From NCBI GenBank assembly GCA_963713445.1, contig CAVQMB010000014.1, positions 1 through 64,000 of the forward strand: 64,000 nucleotides of DNA. Direction: 5' to 3'. The first letter of the stretch is position 1, and each line of letters opens with the position of its first letter. Position numbers and translations under genes: made by a program. Positions 12,186-23,053 of this stretch are shown here, in pieces. The stretch comes from CAVQMB01 sp963713445. GTDB taxonomy: Bacteria; Pseudomonadota; Gammaproteobacteria; Competibacterales; Competibacteraceae. Below the pieces are notes generated by a model. The model saw nothing but the letters and a program-made list of their open reading frames with translations, ran no database searches and had not been told where the DNA came from.

Positions 12186-12485
12186 CTACGGCTTGGCGAT
12201 GTAGCGCACACCGGCTAGACCTTCAAAGTCGGAATCCTGGGTCCACAAGATTGCATCGTGCAGTCGTGCCGTCGCCAGAATGATCGAATCAGCGAGCGGC
12301 AAACGAAATTCAACCCCAAGTCGCGCTGCTTCCAGAGCGAGATCAGCGATTAGTTCCGCAACTTGTCCCTGGCGCATGTAGGCACTGGCTCGCAAAGCCA
12401 CCGTGGAATCGCGCTGCTGTAATAGCCGTTTGAACACTTCATACAGAGTGATCGTCGGCACCACCAACTCGGTTGTGGCCTCAAT
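12186..12485 (-). pseudogene. Truncated VapC-type PIN-domain toxin (C-terminal part)
   Basis: About 99 codons, of which the N-terminal PIN motif with the first catalytic Asp is missing: an in-frame TAG (12486-12488) sits directly upstream. What remains is ELVVPTITLYEVFK (conserved Glu), LPLADSIILATA and TQDSDFEGL (the later acidic residues). VapC toxins are RNases usually paired with a small antitoxin; none is visible here. It lies between csb2 and cas4-cas1, an unusual place, and is probably inactive. Confidence 0.75.
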
Positions 12486-12849
12486 CTAAAGTTTTGTGTA
12501 GGCCGCGATCCTCCGTGACACACACGGTATGAAGCTGCTGTGCCAATGCGATCTATTGCGCATCGCATGCGCTGATCCTCCGGGTGCCTGCCAACGCAAG
12601 CGCTGATTCCATACCTACGCTCTGTTCCAACGATCCGAGCAATTGAATTGCCTGCTGTCAAAGCCTCCGCGCTTGGGCAGGCGTGGCGCCGCCCTCCGGC
12701 GTAAAAGCCGCAAGCACGTTCAGGTATCCGTGCCGCCACAACGACGGGAGGCGCCAGTTCGTGTCATGGCTCAACAGCTCTCGTGCTTGCGCCGTTTTTT
12801 GGCGCTCGATCATGAAATACGCGACGACATTAACGTCAACGACGATCAC
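12481..12849 (-). pseudogene. Second VapC-like PIN-domain gene, frameshifted
   Basis: Starts with GTG at 12849, overlapping the csb2 stop. The first 60 residues contain the PIN opening MIVVDVNVVAYF (first catalytic Asp) and WRLPSLWRHGYLNVL. The reading frame then shifts near 12660 to ESALALAGTRRISACDAQ, meets an in-frame TAG, and resumes as IALAQQLHTVCVTEDRG before a TGA at 12481-12483. A frameshift plus a nonsense codon makes it a decayed toxin gene. Its end abuts the truncated PIN gene that follows, so two different toxin relics are joined back to back. Confidence 0.75.
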
Positions 12850-14635
12850 GCGCGTCCCTCGCGTTTCGTCCGGTCCACGAACTTATCGGTCAGCTCAAAA
12901 CGTCCCTTGAACGGCGTTGGCTCGTGCGATAGCAATGGACGAAACAGACCGAGACCGAAACTGCTGGAGTGCCCAAGCCGAAGTGGGCCACGTATAGCGG
13001 CATCGAACCGAAGCACGACCTGATAGCCGTAACGATCTCCTATATACGAACCAGGCGACCGTTGGGTGCGGGGAACGTGTGCCGCAACCCATGCCTTGTC
13101 CCCTACGGTTACCGCGACGCTGTTGTTTCTTAACAAACCGCGGGCTTCGAGTTCACGGTTAATTTGCGCTTCCACCGACTCGCGTAGACGCAGCTTCCCT
13201 TTACGCAGATGATGCCGGGGGGGTACGTAAGGGGTCAGCGATTCCCAGACTTTCGCAGATGCTTCATCAAAGCCGTGAGGTGGCGGCACGGCACGATCCA
13301 GCGGGATCAGCTTTACGCGCCACGTATCAGGTCCATTCCAGGCCCAAGCGAATTCCCGAGAGGCGGCGCGAAACATTGCGGCTTGCTCGTCCTCATCGAA
13401 CGGAATCTGGTCGCGCCAAACCAGGAGGCGCGTGGGCCGGTCATCTTCGCACCATGCGAGGAATTCAGCATGTTGATGTGGCTCCTTGAGAGGCATCCCC
13501 ATTGCATCCTTGCCGGTCACGTACTTTATGGCCTCACGAATATCAGCACTGGCACGGCTCCATGTCATCTTGGGATCGCCGGACTTTATATGGAGCAGCT
13601 TCTTGATGACTGTGCCGCGAAAACGCGAAGTGAGCCGCACGACTACTTGCCGTCTGGGTGACACATTCCAGCCGATCGCGAACTGAAGAAGATTGGTTTT
13701 TCGATGGTGAAGCCGTCTTTCCGGCCACTCGCGGACAGAGGGGCGTGATGGGCGAAGCGCATACATCACCTGCGCGCCTGGCGGCGTGGCCGGGTTGAGA
13801 TTACCGGTCAACCCTTCAATCTGATCACGGCTGGCATCAGATCGAGGCACGAGGACAGGCACCGCGCCAGCACCCGCCAAACCCCTTTCCTCTTTCAGAG
13901 TGCAGTTCGGTTCTGGCGCATCGGTTGTAGTGCGTTCGATACGCGTGAAGGATTCCGCGCGACCAAAGTAGGTCATGCGCTCCAAACAGTGGTCAAGCGT
14001 CGCAAGGAGCGAATCGTTCCAGTTGTCGCCATCCAGCATCCACCACACCGCCCCATCCTTGCCGGATGACATGCACCAGTAATTGTCTTGGTCAAGACTA
14101 GTCTTGTATGAACGAAAGCCGGTCTCTGGATTCAAACCCTTCCATGCACTCACAGGCGTCCCGAGAAGTTTTTCGATAGCTTTTCTTGCCTTAGATTTCT
14201 TGACCTGAATGCGCAAAACATCCTTGTCTTCCTGTACAACTCCTGCACCAGCTATTTCCAGCTTATCCCGAAGGTCATTAGAGACACCATCTTCTGGGAG
14301 AACAAAATCGGCATCGAATGCTTTATATTTTGGTGGATCAATCTCAAATTCAACCGGTTTATACTGACGAAGTGGCACACCTTTGGACGAATGCAAAGGA
14401 AGATGAAAGGAAAAGCTGCTTTTGCAAAACGCTCCCAGCAGCCTTTCAAGCTCGGCTTCGTCGGGTTGATGATCCGCCTCTCTTGCCCATTGATACCAGC
14501 GAGCGGCGATTGCCCTCGCCAACCGCCAAGGGCTGGGCCGGTTAATTCACCGTGTGGGTCGTCGAACGGATTGGCGGCCCACGGCGTGGCGTGGAAGCGC
14601 CCTAGTGGGAAGGTTTGGCTAAGCACGATCCGCAT
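12846..14635 (-). pseudogene. csb2: Csb2 (type I-G Cas5/Cas6-like), one frameshift
   Basis: The N-terminus (MRIVLSQTFPLGRFHATPW) starts at 14635, 3 bp after csb1. The frame shifts near 14535 and then stays open for about 555 residues to 12846. The full length of nearly 595 residues fits the GSU0054/Csb2 family, in which a Cas5-like RAMP domain is fused to a Cas6-like RNase domain. The C-terminal glycine-rich loop GHSSSFGLGLF is typical of RAMP/Cas6 proteins. Csb2 is expected to cut pre-crRNA at the repeat hairpin and cap the crRNA 5' end in the Cascade-like complex. Known from the family: role and fusion. Seen: motif, length and operon position. Confidence 0.85.
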
Positions 14636-14638
14636 GGC

Positions 14639-15793
14639 TTATTCCTCGCTCTCTTCCTCACCGTCACCCGAGTCATCGTCTTGATTGGCGGGAACGGCTT
14701 GATTTGACGCTTCTTCGTCCTTGCCTTCGCGGTACAGTTCTTCACGCGGCCAGTAGATATCGGTGATCCTGGAACTTACGTCGCTGAAGTCAGCGTTCTT
14801 AATGGCGTCCCCGATGCTCACCTCGATAACGGCGGGTGTACCGTTTACTTTGAGCCCGTCTTCTCGCAGACCAAGATGGCAGCCCGAACGGTACCGGAAC
14901 GGCGTGCTGACCAAGCGCCGGATCTTCCACAATGCCAGCGCGATCAGGAACTCCTTCTGTTCGCTGTTGAGACCACGGGAATTTCCTTTGTCGTCTCGGC
15001 CAAAGATAAGAACCAGACTGATGTCGAGAATGAATGTGCCACGGATTCGTTGAGCCACAGCGTCATCCACGGCAAAGATCGGCTGGCCGGATGTCGGGTC
15101 TTGCCAGAAGCGGTCAAACTTGACGCCTGAACGATCCACACGACCGGCACCGAAGGCCTCCAAGTGTGCCGTCAGGAAACGGGAAATCTTGATCTGCCAC
15201 TGTGGAAAGAGCACGCCGTGCACCAGCGTGTTAGGGATGATCTTTGAAAATCGTCTTGAACACGTCCCACCATTTCTCGGCAGGTGGGTGGGCCTTTTTG
15301 CTACCCGGAAGCGTAATTCCGAATTCCCTTATCAGCGTATCGTCAAAACTCTTTTCTTGAAACGTTCCATCTGATTTCGCTTGTTTCCCACCAAGAAAAT
15401 ACGTTGAAGCGATCCGATGCCCTTCGGTAAGGCTGGTAACCACGGTTTCTCTTTTATCCAGAGGAAATTTTCCATTTTCGACATCGCCAGTGACACAGCG
15501 AAGATAGGGCATTCCGACAAGTTCTTCCACAAGGTCGTAGTCATGAGCCCCACGCATGCACAAGGATTCAAGGTGGTTTGCCATGCTGGCAGCGCTGTCC
15601 ACGATGCAAACCGATTCTTCAGAGCCCGTCGGCTTGCGGTGCTTTGTAGATGACATGTCCGATTTCCGGAAAGCCGGCTGGTTGGAACCGGATCAAGACC
15701 AGCAACAGGTTCCAGGTCAGCCGTAATCACGAGTGGCGATTGACCTTTGAGTGCTTCGGCAGGTGTGAGCGTAAGCTTGGATTGGTCAGTCAT
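14639..15793 (-). pseudogene. csb1: Csb1 (type I-G Cas7 backbone), two frameshifts
   Basis: Starts at 15793 (MTDQSKLTLTPAEALKG) behind an AGGAGA site and overlaps the csx17 stop by 8 bp. Frame changes occur near 15685 and 15230. The middle section has SVCIVDSAASMANHLE and TSLTEGHRIAS, and the last section VHGVLFPQW and FLIALALWKIRRL, all matching the GSU0053/Csb1 family. The C-terminus ends in an acidic tail. The reconstructed length of about 384 residues is normal. Csb1 forms the repeating backbone that coats the crRNA in the type I-G effector. Confidence 0.88.
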
Positions 15794-18001
15794 AAGATGA
15801 TTCTCCTGTAATGCGTTGAGGGCGAAGCCACGGTTGAACGAGGGCTGAACGTGAGCGACTGGAAACAGCAAACAACATCGCGGCCGACAGCCGATCGTTG
15901 TCGGCGATATGCCAAAGCGTGTCCGTGTGAATCAACGGTGTATGTGCCATGGCATACCGCCCTTCGGCCATGCGAACAGCGACATCGGTCTGACCGGTAC
16001 GCAGCGCGTTCGCTCGGGAACGCGCAAGTGCGGGTGTACGCGCGCCGCTTTGCCGTTCGAGCAGATCGTGTGTGCGACCATTCGCACCCACGCTTAGCGG
16101 CAGCAAGTCAAACAATGGTCTGAGCAAGCCGAACACAGCCAACACTCCATTACTGTCCACTTCGCTCGCGTCACGAACCGCTAGGTCACGAACTTCCTGC
16201 GGCACTTGGCGCCAATAGAACAATGCCAGCCGAGCCAGCCAGCGATTGAGCAGGTCGTCATCCGTGTCGCCCTCCAACCAACGGTGTACATCGCTCAATC
16301 GGGCTGGTAGCCCAGTACGCGCGGGAACAAAGCGAGCATCGCGCTTCGTTTCGGCCTCCCAGTCCAATGTGCGGCGGACCGGAACGGCGCCGAGAACGCG
16401 GCCCAGTTCTCCAGGTCCCCAAACCCAGCGTGCTGGCGCTTGTTCAGGATGCTGGACGCACTGGTATTTCCATTCAACGCCGAACCGGTAGAGCGTAAAA
16501 GGCAGGGATTGCGGAAATCCCGACACCAACGCCATCGCCAGTCTCGCCTCGACAGGTGGGTGTCCGTTTCCGAACAAGGCCGGTAGCCATCCGATGGGTA
16601 GTGGTTTCCATTGAACCTTGGCTGCGCGAAAGCCCCGATTCCGGTCAATCCGATCGAGGCTTACAACCACGGCGTCAAGCATGTCTCTTGCGGCTTCCGG
16701 GTTGTGTGGAGAGGCAGCGAATGCTACGGATTCTTCTTCGATGGGTCCGCGCAAACCGACGAAGCAGGGCTGCCCCCTTCTGGTCCCGGTCAGCAGGGAA
16801 CCGTTCGACCAGACCCAAAACACAATCAATCACATTGCGCACACAACAACGGGTATGCGATCGAGAATCATCGACGACCAGCACTCTCTCCGATGGCAGA
16901 CGGAATGATCCTTCGAAGCGCGATTTCAAACGTGTTTGCACTTGTGGTTCGACCAAGCACGAAACGCCGGAATTCCTGAATTCCCGCATCTACGCCGCGA
17001 TGCAAAATCGCGCCGGCGAAAGCGGCTGGAGCGCGGGCACCGTCACCGAAAATTTCCGCACGGCCACGGGCGATCAAGGGTTCGAGTTCTCCTGAATCGG
17101 CGATGGGACGCTCCCAGAATCGGCGCGCCAAAATTCTGCCAAGTCATGCCCGATATCACCTCCGCTACGTGGAGCCAGGGCGTGGGTAATGAATGGAAAT
17201 GCGCCGCGTGCGTGAGCCTTCGCGCCTAGCCGCTTTTGATGCACTGCCGGACAGACAACCCCAACCCCTCGCAGGCAAGCACCATCGCCCAAGGCGACAT
17301 TCGCCCTTCGCGATAGGCGCGCTGGCCGCTGTTATAGAGTTTGTTTGCATCGCTGAACCACGATGCTGCATTGAGCTTCGCAAGCATCCACGACACCGGC
17401 ATGCCGCTCGAGCCAGGCTTCTCAGCTCGAGTAGTCTCCGCTGAAGTACCAAATTCCTGTGGCATTTTCACGATCCTTCTTTCTCAGACGTTTTTTCTTT
17501 TGAGTTTCAGTTTCGTTTTTACGTGGCTTTGAAGGTTCGGTGCCGGCCAATGCCTGTACGACTTTCTGCCAACCCTCAGAGAACGCCCGCTTCCCTGCAT
17601 TGCCGCCACTTCCTAGTAGTGGATTGAAACTGACCCGTGAGGCAGCCACAGCATGGGCGTCGAAGATACTCAGCTCCTGCTCACTAGCGGCTGCCCTCCA
17701 ATGTGCAAGTTCTTCTCCGGATTTAGCTTTCGTGCTCTTCTTTTGCGCTACCATCCACTTTCGCTCGTATGGCAACCATGTGCGTTGGTCTGCGATTCGA
17801 CACAGTTCATCAAGTAGTTCATTGAGTATCGCTGGCCCGCCAACTACTTGCAGAACATTGCCACGCCAAGCCATGCCGAACTTGGGGCCATTCATGCGCC
17901 AACACGCGCAACAGCCCCAGCGAGGCCAGATAGTTACCGAGACTGTCAGGTGTCAGGCCGGGAATGGGAACGACCGGGAGACGAATCGCTTGTGTCATCA
18001 T
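15786..18001 (-). pseudogene. csx17: Csx17 / Cas8-like large subunit, about six frameshifts
   Basis: The start at 18001 (MMTQAIRLP) follows GGAGAGGAG. The N-terminal signature VVPIPGLTPDSLGNYL is characteristic of Csx17. Segments in alternating frames follow in order: VLQVVGGPAILNELL, WFSDANKLYNSGQRAY, ARGAFPFITHALAPRSGG, LIARGRAEIFGDGARAP, GVDAGIQEFRRFVLG, and finally an intact section of about 340 residues ending at 15786. The summed length near 740 residues matches the family. Frame changes fall near 17870, 17430, 17240, 17100, 16920 and 16820. Csx17 is the candidate PAM-recognising large subunit of the type I-G complex. Confidence 0.82.
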
Positions 18002-20749
18002 TGGGCTCCTCTCCGGTTTGGTGCTCTGCGATGGATGACCGCTGGCACGCCAGTCGGCGATACACACCAAAGCTTCGAGATAGCATCGCGAACGGCCCCA
18101 ACTGTCGCGGTTCGTCATCGGGCACGACGCCGGCCGAGGTGTTGTCAGTCGGATTCCATGCGCCCAGCAGGTCGGCGATCAGTCCTGTCCAGCCATGATC
18201 GGTTAGCAGAAACTCGTTACCGTACCATTCACCGGAGGCTCCGTCTTTGGCCACGGAGAAGTCCATTGCCCATGATTGTGCGCCGAACTTCAAGTCTGCC
18301 GGTACACGAGGAATGCCGAAAACGTCCGTCCCGTCATCACCTAGGCTGCCATGACATGCGAACTTTCCCATGATGGGCGGACTGCCGGATACACGGCGAG
18401 CGCAGAAAGCGTGCCCGCCGTCCGCATTCGTCGCGCGGCCGCGTGGCAAATACGGAGGCTGCCTCATGACGCATTCCAGGTCGGAATGGCACAAGACCTG
18501 CCCACAAGGCTTTCGTCAATTGTTTCAACTGCTCCAGTTCATCCTGGCTGAGCTTTTTCTCAACGGCCCACTTCTGCCGCACAACGTCAGTCTTGCCACG
18601 ACGGCGCACTTCATCGGGTAACCGCACAGCATTTGCGCGAAGTTTTGCAATTTCGTCGCTTTGGTTGGCGCTGTTTTCAGGAAGATCAATGGCAAGCACC
18701 CGCGGACACTTGGCGATCAGCGTGTTCGGGAAGCTGGACTTCGCAGGAAGCGCATCATTCCATTCGGGGTGGGCTTTGCCGAGATCGTGGAGCGCAGCAC
18801 CCTTAATCACAGCTACTCTGCAAGGATCGTCAGGCTTGAAATCAAGCGCATGACACAGCTTTACGGCTTCCGCTCTGGCGTCGGCCAGATGAGTCTCGAG
18901 CGTTGACCAGTAGCCAATTTCCGTCAGCGCGTCGTCCCGGAACCCAGCGCCACGCCCGGTCCGGCAAATGATCCAGCTTGTCCGACGCATTGCCTGTCCA
19001 CCCGGTATCTGGACGGTATCCGCCGACATCGCGATGCAGCATCACAACCATACCGGGTTTGAGATCGGTTGGCCGAACTCAATTCCAGCAGGCTTTTTTG
19101 CCGTCCCATAGCCAAGCAGCCGTGTGCCGTGACATAAGAAGCCTGCTTACTTTTGAGACGGCGACCCAGCATCCTTCCTGTCGCAAATCCAGATCTGGCC
19201 CGTCTATCTCATTGCTAGGTGATGGTTGCTTTCCCGACCAGTTGCGCCAGAAAACAGTCACGTCCAAATCGGGATCGGTGCCGCGCACGAATTGACTGAT
19301 GTCGGTAAATCCTCCATGCACGTGGGCTCGGTCGAAAACAGACCGTGCACGTCGATTGCACGCGGCAACGGTGTGGGCTTCGGTTGAAGTGCCTCTTCGA
19401 TATCTGCTCTATGGATGTCGTGATGAGACTGCAACGCTTGCCACGACGAGTTAGCCGTTGAAAAGGAGATCAATGCGTCAACGAGTTTGCCGGCAAGGTC
19501 GATGTCGGGTGAATCGTAAGGTCCGATGCGCTCTTGTTTGCCACGCCACGCTTTCGGAATCTTCCAGAAGAATGCTCTCGCCTTTTGATCTTTGCCGTCG
19601 CGATTCAGGCGACCGAGGCTGTATGACAGATGGCCACGGTGCCAACTCCGACCATAGCCGATGCGAGGAGACATCCACCCCTGCCTCGATTACCTGAGTA
19701 CTGACACAGATTGACCTGGATCGCCCGGCACGGGATTGCCGCCATGTGGCCGACGCTTTACCTCGAAGTCCAGCAACTTTTTCTCATGCTGCTGACGATC
19801 CTGACGGCGAAATTGCGCGGTGAGAAGAACCTTGCTTTCAGTTTGCAATACGTCAAGAATCGACCGCGCCATGTCCACCGTGTTGCAAACGATCAGTGAC
19901 AATGTCCCCGGCTGATGTTCTGACTCAGCAGCAGTGGCAATCTGCTCGGCGAGCGATGCAGTGCTTTTCTTGTCAGGCGTAAACCAGTCATTGGGCGCTT
20001 GGCATCACGTAACACCCGTGTCTTTGAATCGTTGCCAAGGGCTGGTCGGCACGGCGTGATTTTGTCCATATTGTCTGTTTTGCGATCGCCGTCGCCAGGA
20101 AACGTGTTCCGATGGTGGCGCTCATCCACAAACTCCGGCATGGCCTGACAGTTGGAAAGCGCCTCAGTCTCATCCAGTCCAGCTGAGCTGATGTCCATAA
20201 GCCAGGGCCCATCAATTGCACTTCGTCGAACACCCACAAACAGTCGCTGTGCAGCAAGGCAAAGTGGATAGGCCACTGATAACGACTCATGCCGTATCCA
20301 CGCATCAACGCCCTCGACAGCAGCATGTCCTGGGTGCCGATAAGAATCATGTCTTCTTCTGGATGCTCCGCCCAGGTCTTAAGGTCGCTTTCGCCACCCA
20401 TCAAGACGTGTACGGAAACCTTGTCGTCACCAACTTCGCCGAGAATGCCAAGGTTTTCCAGCCAGTTCTGGATATTCTTGGCCGTCTGCTCCACCAGCAC
20501 CCGCATGGGCAGGCACCAGACCAGCCGCCTTGGCGTGTCATGAATGATTTCAGCTTCACGACCGCCATCACGCCACCCGCGTTTCCATAGCCACGCCAGT
20601 GTTACCGCAGCGGTCTTGCCCATTCCCGTCGGCACATCGAGCAACTCAGGCCAGGGCTCTTGCGCGAGGCGGGTCTGGTAGTCGAAAGGGACGAACCCGG
20701 TGGCAGCTTCTTTGCCGAACGCTCTTTTGAAGTGATCTTTAAAAGCCAT
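17998..20749 (-). pseudogene. cas3: Cas3 helicase-HD nuclease (type I-G), about eight frameshifts
   Basis: Starts at 20749 (MAFKDHFKRAFG). The first 250 residues are an intact SF2 helicase domain: VPTGMGKTAA (Walker A), WVFDEVQLMGPG (DExx box) and LWMSATIG (motif III). Later pieces in shifting frames are LIVCNTVDMA, STQVIEAGVDV and LGRLNRDG (motif VI region). The HD nuclease is C-terminal, with GAALHDLGKAHPEW, GMRHEAASVFA and AHHGKVR, and the end reads LEALVCIADWRAS. A C-terminal HD domain is the type I-G order. The stop overlaps the csx17 start (ATGA). Frame changes were seen near 20080, 19985, 19705, 19640, 19325, 18970, 18390, 18335 and 18085. Cas3 unwinds and degrades target DNA after R-loop formation. 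Confidence 0.85.
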
Positions 20750-21463
20750 ATACGGACCCTTTAACTGGACGGCCATTGCGGGGTGTGAGCGACCAGCGAT
20801 ACACAATCCGATGCGCCGTAGCAGCCGCACCGGGCACGCGGATCGTGGTTAGCGTGTCGATCAAGTCAGGCAAGGTTCTGTGTCCCGCTCTGCTTGCGTA
20901 GCGGCAAACCGGGATGCCGGACCGGACTTTAAGTTACCCTATAGCTATTATTGATGATCTAAAATAAAAAAATAGTATGTCTACTGGAAACTTCAAGCTG
21001 CCGCGGAATAATCGTGGCGATCGATAGTGGCTCAGAAGTGTTGGAAAGTGGCCGAGGACCGGCGGACTCTTGGTCCGTGGCGCGTCTCATCGTGAACGTG
21101 CAGTCTGGAATGAATGGGGTCAGGTCTATTATTGAAATATCGAATCAGTTGAGCGATGATCGGTGCATGGTCAGACCCCTGCGTATCGAATTCCCCGGCG
21201 TGCTGCTCCCGGCCGGGTCATAAACCGGCTCGTTATCGAATGTGCCCGAACCTACGCCAGAGCAGTTCGCCCAGGCCGTGGTTCGCAAAGGCCTGCGGCC
21301 GCCGGTGCCGCCCAAACAGCAGATCACGCTACCGCTGGACCGCGATGTCCTGAACGGGTTCAGGCAGCAAGGCGAGGATTATCAGTCGCGCCTCAACCCA
21401 CTGCTGCGCAGCCTACATGGATGCGCAGCACAACGTCCGTTGATGCGCGACATTCAACTGCTG
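20750..21463. other. Non-coding gap upstream of cas3 with AT-rich segment and IS-like relic
   Basis: No convincing gene. A sharply AT-rich block at about 20938-20992 stands out in high-GC DNA and is the most likely site of the cas operon promoter, though no good -10/-35 pair can be picked. At 21116-21182 two near-inverted GGGGTC-type ends (GGGGTCAGGTC and GGTCAGACCCC) flank TATTATTGAAATATCG, resembling a small transposon-derived element. Confidence 0.4.
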
Positions 21464-21826
21464 TCAATGGCGCGGCCGCCACAGTTCCAGCTCGACCCGC
21501 TCCCACGCGCTGGGGCTGTCACGCAGTGCTTTGATGCGGACCTCCAGCGGCTGGCCCTGATCCAGCAACCGGGCGATGGGTGCGTTGCCGGTGCGTGGCA
21601 GATAACCCAGCTTGCGGCCGCGCCACTCGATGCGGACCGCCAGCGGATCGTAGGGATTGTCCGGTTCGCGCACCAGCCGCAACGGCTGACCTGGCTTCAG
21701 CAGCGGCCAGACCCGTTCGCCCTGGTGATAGCGAAAGCCCGCCAGCGGCAGGCGTTCACCGGTAACGGGCGCACGGCGCAGGCAACGACGGGAACGGGAC
21801 AGCAGCGACGACAGTGAACGGGACAT
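21464..21826 (-). CDS. HIRAN domain protein
   Basis: A 120-residue protein whose core (about residues 28-90) reads LAGFRYHQGERV, LVREPDNPYDPLAVRI and LGYLPRTGNAPIARLL, the usual HIRAN pattern. HIRAN domains occur in Rad5/HLTF-type helicases and in small stand-alone bacterial proteins, and can bind DNA ends. The start at 21826 has a CAGGGAG site. It lies between a WYL-domain regulator and cas3, so a link with genome defence or DNA repair is plausible but unproven. A palindrome sits just upstream. Confidence 0.8.
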   Translation of the reverse strand: MSRSLSSLLSRSRRCLRRAPVTGERLPLAGFRYHQGERVWPLLKPGQPLRLVREPDNPYDPLAVRIEWRGRKLGYLPRTGNAPIARLLDQGQPLEVRIKALRDSPSAWERVELELWRPRH

Positions 21827-21876
21827 GGCGAACTCCCTGGCTGTGGTTTGACATATAGTCTTTATACGCGGTCACT

Positions 21877-21893
21877 GTCTCATTTCGTGAGAC
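21877..21893. promoter_or_regulatory. Palindrome GTCTCA-N5-TGAGAC, possible operator
   Basis: A perfect 6-bp inverted repeat with a 5-bp spacer lies in the 73 bp between the WYL regulator stop and the HIRAN start. A TATAAA-like -10 (minus strand, about 21862) follows it in the HIRAN direction. Its place near the -35 region suits an operator, perhaps of the adjacent WYL protein; this is inference. Confidence 0.4.
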
Positions 21894-21899
21894 TGGGGT

Positions 21900-22868
21900 T
21901 CAGTCGTAGTGCGTCGCCGCCTGACGCAACCGCTCGGCGACGCTCTGGCGCAATGGCTCCGGCGCCAGCACTTCGACCTCGGGGCCGTAGCGGAGAATGT
22001 CCATGATCAGCTCGGTGGGATTCCCGTAGGGCACCCGGAGTTCGTAGGCCCCACCGTCCAGAACCCGGCCCTGCTGCTCGGGATGCCATTGCTCATCGGC
22101 CACCCAGCGGGCCTGACGGGCCGAGAACCGCAGCACGGCAATGTGACGGCGGACACCGCCGAAGATGCCATAACTGGTGGCGAAATGGTGCGCCAGCGCG
22201 TCCGGCGCCAACTCGCGGCTGGCCTCGTGCTGCGACTCCGCGGTGCGAATGCGGTCCAGCGCGAAACTGCGCAGCGCAGCGCTGCTATGACACCAGGCGT
22301 CGAGGTACCAGTTGTCCCGGTAATACGTCAGCCGCTGCGGTGACACGCTGCGTTCGCTGACCTTGTCGCGCTCGCGGCCGTGGTAGCGCAGCCGCAGCCG
22401 GTGGCGCTGCAGCACGGCGCTGGCACAACTGCGGAAAATGTCGGCGGCCACCGAACGCACGGCAATGGAGCTCAGGTGAACATGCCGGTCAAGGTCGCCA
22501 ACGGCCAGCCGGTCATGCGCCAGAATCTTTTCGATCCGCTCCCGCAGTGGCTGGATCTCGCGTTCCAGCAAACCGGGACTAACGCCGGCGAGGATCTGCT
22601 GGGCGCACAGCAGACCGTGCAGTTCGGAGGGGTTGAACCACAGCCCCGGCAGCTCGTAGTGGCTGCCGTCGCCGCGTTGGTAACAGTAGCCGCCACGCTC
22701 GCGATCGTAGTGCACTGGCGCGCCCAGATGATCGCGCAACTCGGCGATGTTGCGATACAGCGTGGCACGGGAGCACTCCAGTTGCCCGCACAGGGTCTGC
22801 ACCGTCACTGGATAGCGTGCCTGGCGCAACAGCCGGTCGAGCTGATAAATGCGTTCAAAGCGGTCCAT
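21900..22868 (-). CDS. WYL-domain transcriptional regulator
   Basis: About 322 residues from the likely start MDRFERIYQLDRLL at 22868; the longer open frame to 23000 has no family resemblance. An N-terminal winged helix (ARYPVTVQTLCGQLECSRATLYRNIAELR) is followed by the WYL Sm-like fold with RLTYYRDNWYLDAWCH and FALDRIRTAE, and a C-terminal extension (WCX). WYL regulators sense nucleic-acid or nucleotide ligands and often control CRISPR and other defence or DNA-repair genes. Here it is the first gene of a two-gene unit with HIRAN and sits upstream of the cas operon, so it is a candidate regulator of cas expression. Confidence 0.88.
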   Translation of the reverse strand: MDRFERIYQLDRLLRQARYPVTVQTLCGQLECSRATLYRNIAELRDHLGAPVHYDRERGGYCYQRGDGSHYELPGLWFNPSELHGLLCAQQILAGVSPGLLEREIQPLRERIEKILAHDRLAVGDLDRHVHLSSIAVRSVAADIFRSCASAVLQRHRLRLRYHGRERDKVSERSVSPQRLTYYRDNWYLDAWCHSSAALRSFALDRIRTAESQHEASRELAPDALAHHFATSYGIFGGVRRHIAVLRFSARQARWVADEQWHPEQQGRVLDGGAYELRVPYGNPTELIMDILRYGPEVEVLAPEPLRQSVAERLRQAATHYD

Positions 22869-23053
22869 CGACCACCGAAGATACCGGTTTTCCGCCAACT
22901 TAGCGCAGTTGCCGCAGCAACGCCAGCCGGTGGGAATATAATAGTGTCTGGTGGCCGTACCCGCCTTATTCCGAATTTTCGTGGCGCGCAATGACGCCAA
23001 CGAGCAGGAAAGCGTAGTGCCTTACGATCCCGCTGCAGGCTGAGCCACCGGCG

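Noticed and set aside
22472..22994. Long open frames opposite the WYL regulator
   Set aside because: Antisense shadows typical of high-GC coding DNA; the WYL frame has clear domain motifs.
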